40,285 bases of DNA, taken from positions 1 through 40,285 of IMG/VR virus record IMGVR_UViG_3300009034_000105; one strand, written 5' to 3'. The DNA comes from a virus. Position numbers and translations under genes: made by a program. The notes under the pieces are model-generated. The model worked only from the letters and a program-made list of their open reading frames with translations. It was not told the DNA's origin and made no database searches. Of this stretch, positions 22,438 through 30,800 are shown piece by piece (position 1 is the first letter of the stretch; every line of letters starts with the position of its first letter).

Positions 22438-22650
22438 ATGAAAGAGACATTAGAAGAATTTATAAGTTGCGAGATTGCCTTCTTTAACTTCTGTAAAATG
22501 AGGCAGGGCATAATATATAAGGAATGGTGTAAGAAAACAAAATGTAAAGATTGTCCTTATTATAAATTAGTCGAACTCCTCTACAAAGAGCGACAGAGGG
22601 CAGATAAGATTGTGGATGAAATTGAGAATGGTGGTGGCTATTTTGGATAA
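22438..22650 (+). CDS. Cys-containing 70-residue protein
   Basis: ATG at 22438 chosen because GGAGG lies 7 nt before it; an upstream ATG at 22411 has none. Contains KKTKCKDCPYYK, the C-x2-CP end of the local Cys-cluster type, plus two earlier Cys. Helical elsewhere. Confidence 0.6.
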   Translation: MKETLEEFISCEIAFFNFCKMRQGIIYKEWCKKTKCKDCPYYKLVELLYKERQRADKIVDEIENGGGYFG

Positions 22651-22651
22651 A

Positions 22652-22793
22652 GTGAAAAAGAAAATAATAGTATTATGCAGTGGAGGAAAAGATTGATTAT
22701 AAATCTAATCATGTGGCTGTAATAGGTACAGACCCAACTCTTGTATTTGATACAGCAAGCAATTTATTAGAAAAAAGGAGGAGCAAATGGTGA
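22652..22793 (+). pseudogene. Scrambled remnants: PP-loop start joined to a copied gene fragment
   Basis: A GTG frame (22652-22696) reads VKKKIIVLCSGGKD then stops; SGGKD is the PP-loop of QueC/ATP-sulfurylase-type enzymes, which normally run for 200 residues. It runs into a 30-bp copy (22681-22710) of 23289-23318. From there another frame reads EEKIDYKSNHVAVIGTDPT to a stop at 22793. I read this as debris of recombination; a translated 37-residue peptide from 22680 is possible. Confidence 0.55.
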
Positions 22794-23023
22794 AAATAAG
22801 TGTTGATAAAGACAGAGAAATTCTTTTGGAGGAAGTTTATAATGGCATTGGATTAAAAACAAGAGATAATGAATTTATGGGAATTTGCATGAGGGATAGT
22901 GGTTTTGAATTTAATTACGAGGGTAAATGGTATGAGGCTAAAAAAGGGATAATAAAAGAGATGAAGCCTCCAAAAGTAGAGTTAAAAAAGAAGGCAGATT
23001 TAAAAAGAGATGAGCGACCTTGA
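22787..23023 (+). CDS. Hypothetical 78-residue protein
   Basis: AGGAGGAGCAA precedes the ATG. Beta-rich first half (MVKISVDKDREILLEEVYNG, FEFNYEGKWYEAKKG) and a Lys-rich tail. No family recognised. Confidence 0.55.
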   Translation: MVKISVDKDREILLEEVYNGIGLKTRDNEFMGICMRDSGFEFNYEGKWYEAKKGIIKEMKPPKVELKKKADLKRDERP

Positions 23024-23171
23024 AGTTTATAAGGAAATTGTTATTTTCTACACTCAAGGCGTAGTTAGTGATGTTGAAGAGGCAAGAAGGTTTGTTATAG
23101 AGTTGATGGAAGAAAATGAAAATCTTAAAGATGTAATAAAAAGAAAAGTTTGGATTGTAAAGTTAAGATGA
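23010..23171 (+). CDS. Hypothetical 53-residue protein
   Basis: Begins MSDLEVYKEIVIFYTQGV. Helical, acidic middle (EEARRFVIELMEENENL). Overlaps the previous gene by 14 nt and the next by ATGA. Confidence 0.5.
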   Translation: MSDLEVYKEIVIFYTQGVVSDVEEARRFVIELMEENENLKDVIKRKVWIVKLR

Positions 23172-23323
23172 TTATGAAAGCTAAAATTATAAATATAGAT
23201 AAGTATAGAAAAGAGAAATACAGAAAAAGTTTAGACGAATGGTTGAAAAAACAAAAGAAATTTAAAAAAGTATTATTGTCAGAAATATTGGAGGAAAAGA
23301 TTGATTATAAACCTAATCTGTAA
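23168..23323 (+). CDS. Hypothetical 51-residue Lys-rich protein
   Basis: Begins MIMKAKIINIDKYRKEKYRK; ends EILEEKIDYKPNL. Its 3' end is the sequence duplicated at 22681-22710 and also carries the next gene's ribosome site. Function unknown. Confidence 0.5.
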   Translation: MIMKAKIINIDKYRKEKYRKSLDEWLKKQKKFKKVLLSEILEEKIDYKPNL

Positions 23324-23555
23324 AGAATGTCCCTGTATCAAAGGTGATACCTGGTGCAGTCTCCATAATAAAGAGACTTGGAAAAATAATAAAATGTGTA
23401 AGGAAGGAATTTTCGAGAGAATAAAGAATGGAATCTCAATAGCAAGTGATTTTTATAATAAGAATAAAGACGATATAAGAATTGCAGGAGTTGAGGAAAG
23501 ATTAGAAGTTCTTGACAGTGCTTATAAGGAAATATTAAATGCCGAAAGCAATTAA
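23301..23555 (+). CDS. Four-Cys protein related to the MCM-like protein N-terminus
   Basis: 84 residues from a TTG with GGAGG 6 nt upstream. ICKECPCIKGDTWC, then a fourth Cys in NKMCKEGIFERI. The same C-x2-C...C...C plus EGI helix opens the adjacent MCM-like protein (ICSECTYIKEDDGFC, SMCREGIEEKI), so they share a duplicated zinc module. Overlaps that gene by 17 nt. Confidence 0.65.
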   Translation: MIINLICKECPCIKGDTWCSLHNKETWKNNKMCKEGIFERIKNGISIASDFYNKNKDDIRIAGVEERLEVLDSAYKEILNAESN

Positions 23556-25710
23556 GTTCATCTGTTCTGAATGTACTTACATTAAAGAAGATGACGGGTT
23601 TTGTAATATTAAATCAGTTAAAACAACCTCCGAGACTTCAATGTGCAGGGAGGGCATTGAAGAAAAAATACGCAGGGGTAATGAACTTCTCGAAAAATAT
23701 AGAAAAGATAAGAATAAAAAAAACGAAGATATATTATTAAAAAGGATTATACAATACCAGAAGAAACTTGCCGAATTGACAGAAAAAGATATTGAAAAAG
23801 CGGAAGAAGATTCCATAAAATTTCATAAAGTACCTATACAACTAATTAGTAAGTCTAAATATTATAATAAAGATATTCAGATAGATTGTGTTTTAATGGG
23901 AAAAGATTACGAATCATATATAATTCCGAAAAGGATAATTGCATCTTGTAAATCTTTAAATAGAATAATGCAAAGATGTGCACTTTGTCCATTATACAAA
24001 AAGGAAAAAAAATTTGAAATAAATTATTTGAAACACCGGGATATTATACTTGATATGATAGACATAACTTCTAATCAGTTAATCGGTATCATAAGAAAAA
24101 ATCTCATACTGCCAAAATGTATTAATATCAATCTCAATATTGTTGAAGAACAGAATATAGAAATGTTGCAAGTTATACCCGAACTCCAGTCGGAGATGAT
24201 AGATTACCAATACACAATTAAAAGAGCTTTGTTTATGGGTGAAGGACTTGAAACGAATTTAAGTTATAATATGCAGGGAACTACACTTCCTGATAGTAAG
24301 AATCAACTTGCTCTCTTTCTTGTCAAAAATGCTATAAAGAGCGAAGATGATATATCTAATTTTAAATTGACAAAAGATATAAAAGAAAAATTAAAGAAAT
24401 TCCAGCTTGAAAAAGGTCAGAGTATATCGGAAAAGTTAAATGAGATATATGAGGATTTTACTCATACTGTTGAACCCCGTATTTATGGCAGGAAAAACCT
24501 GCATTTCGCTGTTGATTTAGCTTACCATTCAGTATTGAGTTTCAATTTCCTTGATGAGTTTGTAAATCGGGGCTGGATAGAAGTTCTTTTAATTGGAGAT
24601 ACGAGATGCGGTAAGACTGAGCTTGTCAAAAAAATGGTAAAACATTACGGGATAGGCGAATTCGTAACAAGCGGAGAGAATACATCTTTTGCCGGCTTAG
24701 TGGGTGGAGTACAGCAGACCGGTAAACACTGGATGTTGAATTGGGGAAAATGGATATTAAATAACCGTAGGTTAATTGTAATAGATGAAGCTGATGGCAT
24801 TGAACCCGACATGCTTGGTAAATTGAGCGGTTTAAGAAGTAGCGGTATTGCTGAAATTGTTAAGATGGGTCAAAAAGAAAAGACTATGGCAAAGACAAGA
24901 GTAATATGGATAACTAACCCGAAACGAGGCAACCTCAAAAGGTATAGTTTTGGAATACAAAGTATTAAAGAGATATTTCACAGACTTCAGGATATATCGA
25001 GACTTGATTTCGTGGTGGGGGTGGCTAAAGATGATGTCCCAATAGATGTCATAAATAAAAAATATCACAAAACAACTATGAGACAGAAATATAAAAAAGA
25101 TTTGTGTCATTCACTTGTAATGTTTGCCTGGAGTCGTAAGCCCGATAACATAAAGTTCACCGAAGAAACAGAGGATTTCATATTAAAAAAATCTATTGAG
25201 CTTGATAAAATGTATAGTTATAATATACCACTGGTTACCGGTGCGGAGATGAGAATAAAACTTGCTAAAATGGGTATAGCTTTAGCCTGCAGGCTATATA
25301 GTGTAGATAAGAGCAGTGAGAATATTGTAGTTGAGAAACAGCATATCAAGTTCATTGTGGATTATTTAAACCAAGAATATTCAAGAAATTGTTTAGATTA
25401 TTTGTCTTATTCAGATCAAAAAAGACAAGAGAATTCTATAAGTGATAAACATAAATTACAAGAATTAATAGATTGGGATATAGAGAAAATTTCACTGTTC
25501 CTGAATCTGAACCAATACACAATAGGTGATATTCAAGATATATTAGAGACTGGCAGTAAAACTGAAACTAAAGGATTCATAACCCGGTTTGTTAAATTAA
25601 GAGCATTAAGAAAATCCCGTACATATTATATAAAAACACCGGCATTTATCGAATGGTTGAAAGATTTAAAAAGCAAAATAGCTAAAGATAAAGATGAGGT
25701 ATTTTTTTGA
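23539..25710 (+). CDS. MCM-like AAA+ replicative helicase
   Basis: 723 residues. Residues 7-37: four-Cys module. Then a charged linker and N-terminal domain with a second Cys group (CALC, about 152-155). AAA+ core: VEPRIYGRKNLHFAV (about 312-326), P-loop GDTRCGKTEL (about 352-361), Walker B LIVIDEADGI (about 412-421), sensor 1 VIWITNP, and SRLDFVVGVAKDD (about 487), like the MCM SRFD arginine finger and following strand. A C-terminal winged-helix-like region follows. Probably unwinds DNA at the phage origin. MCM-type helicases are typical of archaea and eukaryotes and less usual in phages. Confidence 0.8.
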   Translation: MPKAIKFICSECTYIKEDDGFCNIKSVKTTSETSMCREGIEEKIRRGNELLEKYRKDKNKKNEDILLKRIIQYQKKLAELTEKDIEKAEEDSIKFHKVPIQLISKSKYYNKDIQIDCVLMGKDYESYIIPKRIIASCKSLNRIMQRCALCPLYKKEKKFEINYLKHRDIILDMIDITSNQLIGIIRKNLILPKCININLNIVEEQNIEMLQVIPELQSEMIDYQYTIKRALFMGEGLETNLSYNMQGTTLPDSKNQLALFLVKNAIKSEDDISNFKLTKDIKEKLKKFQLEKGQSISEKLNEIYEDFTHTVEPRIYGRKNLHFAVDLAYHSVLSFNFLDEFVNRGWIEVLLIGDTRCGKTELVKKMVKHYGIGEFVTSGENTSFAGLVGGVQQTGKHWMLNWGKWILNNRRLIVIDEADGIEPDMLGKLSGLRSSGIAEIVKMGQKEKTMAKTRVIWITNPKRGNLKRYSFGIQSIKEIFHRLQDISRLDFVVGVAKDDVPIDVINKKYHKTTMRQKYKKDLCHSLVMFAWSRKPDNIKFTEETEDFILKKSIELDKMYSYNIPLVTGAEMRIKLAKMGIALACRLYSVDKSSENIVVEKQHIKFIVDYLNQEYSRNCLDYLSYSDQKRQENSISDKHKLQELIDWDIEKISLFLNLNQYTIGDIQDILETGSKTETKGFITRFVKLRALRKSRTYYIKTPAFIEWLKDLKSKIAKDKDEVFF

Positions 25711-26330
25711 AATTAGAGAATCATCTATATTATGAGACGGAACTTGGGAAGCAATTTTTTGGGAACAATCTTGATTTATTACCATTGGTAAAAGAGAAAG
25801 CTGATTTTGGCTTTGCAGACCCACCTTATGGGATAAATAAAGCAGAATGGGACAATGAATTTAGTCATTTTTTTATTAACTTTTTTCAAAATAAAGTGTA
25901 CGGTGGAGAGATTACTTGTGGTGATAATAATATTGCAAAATGTATAAATGAATTAAATGAATATAAAGGAATAATGCACAATTTTAATAAAAATGGTATG
26001 ACTTTCAATAAAGTAGGTTTTGAAAATGTTATTACAGGAATATTATTTGGTAAAATAAAAAGAGGGCAGAATTATATTGCTTTTTCTATAAGGCAAGATA
26101 AACCTAACCATCCTTCTCCAAAACCAATTGAAATGATGATAAAAACGATTAGACGATTTACAAATAAAAACGATTTAGTCCTTGACCCATTTCTTGGCTC
26201 GGGCACAACAGCAGTAGCTTGTGAAAAACTAAACCGTCGATGGATAGGAATAGAGATAAACGAAAAGTATTGCGAGATAGCAAAACAAAGAATTTATGCC
26301 GAAGTAGTACAAGGTAAGTTAAAATATTGA
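25707..26330 (+). CDS. DNA adenine-N6 or cytosine-N4 methyltransferase, beta-type order
   Basis: 207 residues from a TTG overlapping the MCM stop; GAGG lies 8 nt upstream. Catalytic motif DPPYG at 38-42, then HPSPKPIEMM and the SAM-binding LDPFLGSGTTAVACEKL at about 160. The order catalytic-then-SAM motif is the beta arrangement. It is shorter than most relatives, with a small target-recognition region. Likely modifies phage DNA against host restriction, working alongside the ArdC-like protein; target site unknown. Confidence 0.88.
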   Translation: MKLENHLYYETELGKQFFGNNLDLLPLVKEKADFGFADPPYGINKAEWDNEFSHFFINFFQNKVYGGEITCGDNNIAKCINELNEYKGIMHNFNKNGMTFNKVGFENVITGILFGKIKRGQNYIAFSIRQDKPNHPSPKPIEMMIKTIRRFTNKNDLVLDPFLGSGTTAVACEKLNRRWIGIEINEKYCEIAKQRIYAEVVQGKLKY

Positions 26331-26518
26331 TAACACAAGAGCAAAAGAAAAAGGCACAAAAAGAATATTACGATATTCTTACCAGATTAGCTAAAGAAAG
26401 TACAAGTATATATTCACAATTCAAGACAAAGTGCCGAGAAAAGAAAAGGTCATATAAATCAGTTTTAATTGAACTGATGAGAAAGTGGATAAATGACAAC
26501 AATCTGCAAAAGATGTAA
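26327..26518 (+). CDS. Hypothetical 63-residue protein, possibly DNA-binding
   Basis: TTG start overlapping the methyltransferase stop (TTGATAA). Basic and helical; the end RSYKSVLIELMRKWIND resembles ribbon-helix-helix second helices, but the strand is missing. Weak call. Confidence 0.5.
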   Translation: MITQEQKKKAQKEYYDILTRLAKESTSIYSQFKTKCREKKRSYKSVLIELMRKWINDNNLQKM

Positions 26519-26648
26519 CCGACCATTAAAAAATAAATACAGTATCAGAAGAAAATACGGTTACTGGTGCTGGAAGAAATATAATGAGAAAATTATAATC
26601 GATTTGAATTATAAGTTACCTTTGAAGTTGCCCCGCCCCCCAAACTGA
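26493..26648 (+). CDS. DUF6011-like small zinc protein
   Basis: 51 residues: MTTICKRCNRPLKNKYSIRRKYGYWCWKK resembles the C-x2-C-xRPL...S...GYGxxC pattern of DUF6011. Last plus-strand gene; its 3' end overlaps the convergent minus-strand gene by 33 nt. No terminator is visible between the converging units. Confidence 0.55.
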   Translation: MTTICKRCNRPLKNKYSIRRKYGYWCWKKYNEKIIIDLNYKLPLKLPRPPN

Positions 26649-26924
26649 TAATATCGCAGTAGTAAAGCCGATAAAGAAAAATACCCATCCTTTATTTTTA
26701 TCCCATTTACCTTTTTTCTTAATCTCTTTATTAATCAATTTTTCAAGATTATTTGACTTCCATTTATAGACCATCATCTCATTAGACATTGAGGAGTAGT
26801 TACTCAATTTCATTGTAAGTTTTTCTTTCGTTTCCCTGTCAAGACAACTCAAGTCATAAGCCATTGAGAATGTCGTGTAACTTATTATCAAGCTCACTAT
26901 CAGACATATTTTTAATATCTTCAA
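26616..26924 (-). CDS. Exported/membrane protein, possible outer spanin-like partner
   Basis: 102 residues from a TTG at 26924, chosen because AGAGGAGG lies about 10 nt upstream and the start gives a clean signal peptide (MKILKICLIVSLIISYTTFSMA, cut before YDL). An ATG at 26954 adds ten residues. A second hydrophobic segment near the C-terminus (GWVFFFIGFTTAILSVWGAG). Its start lies inside the upstream coiled-coil gene in another frame, as in Rz/Rz1 pairs, but there is no lipobox Cys, so the spanin idea is tentative. Confidence 0.55.
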   Translation of the reverse strand: MKILKICLIVSLIISYTTFSMAYDLSCLDRETKEKLTMKLSNYSSMSNEMMVYKWKSNNLEKLINKEIKKKGKWDKNKGWVFFFIGFTTAILSVWGAGQLQR

Positions 26925-27102
26925 TATTTTTTTTCCTCCTCTCATTGATTTCATTCAATTTTTTTTCTGCTGTTATATTTATTTTATCAAGTACATCTCG
27001 TACTTTACCATTCTCATTTTGGTTTGTAGCTTTAATAAGAATGTAAACGAGTCCGGATACTAAAGCAACAAAAACCCACCAGAACTTTTTTAGCCATTTC
27101 AT
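26854..27102 (-). CDS. Membrane-anchored coiled-coil protein, possible inner spanin-like
   Basis: 82 residues. N-terminal membrane anchor (FWWVFVALVSGLVYILI, about 7-23), then charged coiled coil (DVLDKINITAEKKLNEINERRKKN). The build of an inner spanin (Rz). Last lysis-cassette gene but one; it overlaps the following exported protein by 71 nt. Spanin role inferred from layout. Confidence 0.55.
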   Translation of the reverse strand: MKWLKKFWWVFVALVSGLVYILIKATNQNENGKVRDVLDKINITAEKKLNEINERRKKNIEDIKNMSDSELDNKLHDILNGL

Positions 27103-27104
27103 TA

Positions 27105-27311
27105 CTATACACCGTTATTCTTTCGCTTATTGTGGTCATAGAGTAAAATCCATATTTCAACGAAGGCAAGAACTCCCAAGATTATACCATCGGAGAAATT
27201 GCCTATACTGAATAATCTCAGTGTAAACATTACAAGTACAACCAAAAGAAAAACGGTTATCCAGAAATAAGGTGGACAGAACTTTCCTTTACTACAAAAA
27301 AATGCTTTCAT
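27105..27311 (-). CDS. Two-transmembrane protein, holin candidate
   Basis: 68 residues with two hydrophobic segments (WITVFLLVVLVMFTLRLF and GIILGVLAFVEIWILLY) and a basic tail (DHNKRKNNG), the shape of a class II holin. Next to the endolysin and coupled to a 26-residue membrane peptide by TAATG. AGGAGG precedes it. Confidence 0.55.
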   Translation of the reverse strand: MKAFFCSKGKFCPPYFWITVFLLVVLVMFTLRLFSIGNFSDGIILGVLAFVEIWILLYDHNKRKNNGV

Positions 27312-27391
27312 TACACACCTCCTGTAATTTTCTTGTATAGATATATCACTCCTGCAAGGAGAATGATACCTGCTATAATTAAGCCTATCAT
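27311..27391 (-). CDS. 26-residue transmembrane peptide, lysis region
   Basis: MIGLIIAGIILLAGVIYLYK then KITGGV: one membrane segment and a short basic tail. ATGA overlap with the endolysin and TAATG with the next gene, so translation coupling is likely. Could be a pinholin-like or antiholin-like peptide. Confidence 0.5.
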   Translation of the reverse strand: MIGLIIAGIILLAGVIYLYKKITGGV

Positions 27392-27891
27392 ACTCGTTTT
27401 AACCAACCTTTGAAAAATATTTTTTGTGATGTTCTAAATTTAATAATATTAATATAACGCATAAATTGAAAACCGTTAAGGCATTTCAATAATTGTTTTT
27501 CGTTAATATTTGCTCGGTTGTTAATTATATAGCGTATTGTATTTGTGCCGATTATACCGTCAACTTTTAATTTTGTATTACACAATATGTTAATTGATTT
27601 TTGCAGAAATTTACCGGCAATTCTAATTCCACAATTTACAGCAGTATCAAATAACTCATCTGCTATATCCTGAGGGAATATATCCAGACTTAATTTATCC
27701 CAATATTCAGTTTCATAAATATTTTTTGCAACTTGTAAAGGTAATTCTTTCATTTTACCTACATATTGACAATGCCTTGCAACTTTTTCAGTTATACCGT
27801 ATTTCGTTTTACCACCCCTGTCTAATCTATGATTAGAATATACGCCCTCAAAATGCAATGTTTTTTTAAATGCTATTTCAAAATCTGCCAT
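27388..27891 (-). CDS. GH108 endolysin (lysozyme) with peptidoglycan-binding domain
   Basis: 167 residues. HFEGVYSNHRLDRGGKTKYG (from residue 13) is the GH108 signature, with Glu15 the expected catalytic residue. Then LFDTAVNCGIRIAGKFLQ and VDGIIGTNTI, the peptidoglycan-binding domain (PG_binding_3 type). It cuts the glycan strand at lysis. No signal peptide, so it needs a holin, and holin candidates follow directly. Confidence 0.92.
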   Translation of the reverse strand: MADFEIAFKKTLHFEGVYSNHRLDRGGKTKYGITEKVARHCQYVGKMKELPLQVAKNIYETEYWDKLSLDIFPQDIADELFDTAVNCGIRIAGKFLQKSINILCNTKLKVDGIIGTNTIRYIINNRANINEKQLLKCLNGFQFMRYINIIKFRTSQKIFFKGWLKRV

Positions 27892-30800
27892 TTATCTTAA
27901 TCCCTTTAATTCTTTTATTAATCTTTTCTGCTGTAATTTTATTAGACTTTTAGTCTTTTTCATACTATCAAGTTCCTTTTTTATTTTTCTCTGCTGAATC
28001 TGTTCTATTGTTTTCGGTTTTTTCTCAAATTTATATTGATAAAAGAATAATGATTTATAAGGTTTTTTTCCAGTAGCTACATCTTTAATATCTTTACCAG
28101 TATAATAAAAAGGGATTAATCCTTTAAAATATTGCCTTGTATAATACCAATTTTGATATGCTAAATTGTCCCTGCCATTAGCGAAATCTATAATAGTTCT
28201 ATTTAAATACCAAGCTCCTCTCAAAATCGGTGCAAAACCGGGTGGTGTTGTCAATCCCTGTGCTTGATATAATTGCCACATAAAATTTACATTAGCCAGT
28301 TTTAGCGATTGAGAGGCTGCTCCCCAAGTAATAAATCTAAAAAGAGCTAATCTTTCAGTAAGTCCAACTTTATTGCCCCAAACATCATAGCCTTTAAAAG
28401 CCCGTCTTATAATTTCCGGTATTCTTCTGAAATAGTTATTTAAAGTCCAAGAAGAAAACATAAATGCCATTCTACCTGTATCTGATTGAAGAATAGGGGG
28501 TAAATTAACTCTTAAATAACTCCACTGTGTTGTGCGAAATTCCCGTTGTGCATATTCCACTGCCAATCTCACATTCTTAAATCTTTTTATGCCTCTATAA
28601 AAAGAAGCAAGAATTGCTGTTCTTACATTAAGATTATCTGAAGCAGATACATTCAAAAAAGCCCCTCTCCATAGTTTGTTCATAAAAGACTTTTCGGCAG
28701 CTTCCATAGGTATTCTTGTTTTATATTCACCTATCAGTTTCAAGATTCTTTTTCCTTTTTTACTGAACATATGTTTTATAGCCCAAGTAAAAGCTGCTGT
28801 TCCTTCCATAGCCCAAACACTTGCTCCTTGCCCGCCTACATTCCTAATAAAGAATTTTGGTCTCATATCAAGATAAGCTAAATGAGACAGAGCAGAGACT
28901 AAATTGACAGTATCTCGCCACGGTCTTTTAGATATCTTCATACCCATAGTTCTTAATGTACCGGAAAATAAATTCTCAAGTGTATTATTTATATTTTCCT
29001 CAAATTTCAAGGGTCTTTTAGCCAATGTTCTCATCTGATTTTCCATAAATCTTACAACAGTTGCATCAAATTTAGAGCTATCCTGAATTATATACTTTAT
29101 TGGTTGTAGTCTTTGCATAGCCTTTGCTGTATAAATATATCGTAAATTTATTGAATACATAGCCCTCATAGATTTATACGGGTCTTTAATTATTAAATGA
29201 TCTAACAATTTATCAACTCTATGCTGTGCTGTTCTTAAAAATAAACTTCTCGTTGGTATGTAACGCATAGCCTTTGCTAATTGTACTGGTATAGTTCCAG
29301 TTGTATATATATCATTTAGAATAGTGGGCTTTAAAATATGAGTAATATAATCATTCAATCTCAATATTTCTTTCTGCCCTGCCATTCTTCTTATATAATT
29401 TACTTTATCAAACATTTCTAAAGTTTCTGTTCTCAATATTTTAGCTTTGTCAAGTTCAAATTTATTTAATTTATCTTTAACTAAGTCACCTTTATCCATA
29501 TATTCCCATAGATTTTTTAGACTCTGTTTAAAATTTATCTTATTCACCTTCGCTAATTTTTTATGTTCTTTCATTAATTTGTTTATAAATATACTTTTCA
29601 TTTCCGAAGCAATCATAGGGGCTGTCATCGCATCAGTCATCTCATCGGCAGCAAAAGTTAATCCGTATTTAGATAATGTATAATCCGCAGGTGTAATTGG
29701 TGATGTAACTCCAACGCCTAATGGTCTCCCTTCTGTATGAATCATTAATTGCGGTGGTATTTCTTGTTTAGTTATTCCAATAAGTCGTTTCGCTACAAAA
29801 TTAATTTCGTTTATTTCTCTTTTTTCAAAGAATGGTAAAAACTTTTTAAATTCTTTTATATCGGTTATTTTTCTTCCTTCCTGCAATAAACCTTTTCCCT
29901 TTAACCAAGTCCCCAAATAAGAACTGCTCAATATTCCAGTCTTTTCATCTTTAGTTAATGTTTTAAAATTCTTAAGTTCTTTATATAAACCTTCACTTAA
30001 TTTTTTATAAGCAGTACTTATATCTTTTTTCCTCTCTAATTCTGTTACCATTTGTAACGGTGAAATTTCTTTTATCCTGATTCCTTCTTTACTGAGTTTT
30101 TTAGCATCTTTAAATTGTTTTATTACTTGATTTATTCTATTATCAACAAATTTAATTGCTTCTTTTTTTGTTTCTGGTTTTATATCTAATCTCTCTATTG
30201 CTAATTTCGTAGTATTTCTTATCAATCTCTGCCTTGCTAAAAATTCTGCTTCCTGTATTGAAGTGCTTTTTGCAACAATAGGTGCAGTCTTTTTAAATTC
30301 AACTTTTAAATTTTTAATTTGTTCTTTTGATAATTTAGAAAAAATCTTCTCTGTAATTTTTGTTTTTTCTCTTAAAAATAATTTAGCTAAATCCTTTTTT
30401 GTTACTTTATCTTTACCTATTAATCCTCTTAATCTATTTAACATTGAAATATCAGTCTTTCTAAATTTTTTCATATCTACAGCTATTTTACGAAAATCCG
30501 CAAATTCTTTTACTATTCTTTTTGTATTCTCTAAAGATTTCTTTATTGGATTACCCTTCTTTAATTCATAAACGAATCTTGTTATATAATTTTTTGTTAA
30601 CATCGCACTATTTCTATAATCCTTATATCTTAATAAAATATTTTCTATTTCCTGAAAGGCTTTGTCTGCTGCTTCGTGTGTCGGTAATTTCTTATCCAAA
30701 TAAGTTTTCATTCTTCTCATATATAAATCTGCAAATCGTTTCTTATATTTATTATGAACTTTAGAATATAGTTGTCCAAACCTCAACATAAAAACGGTTT

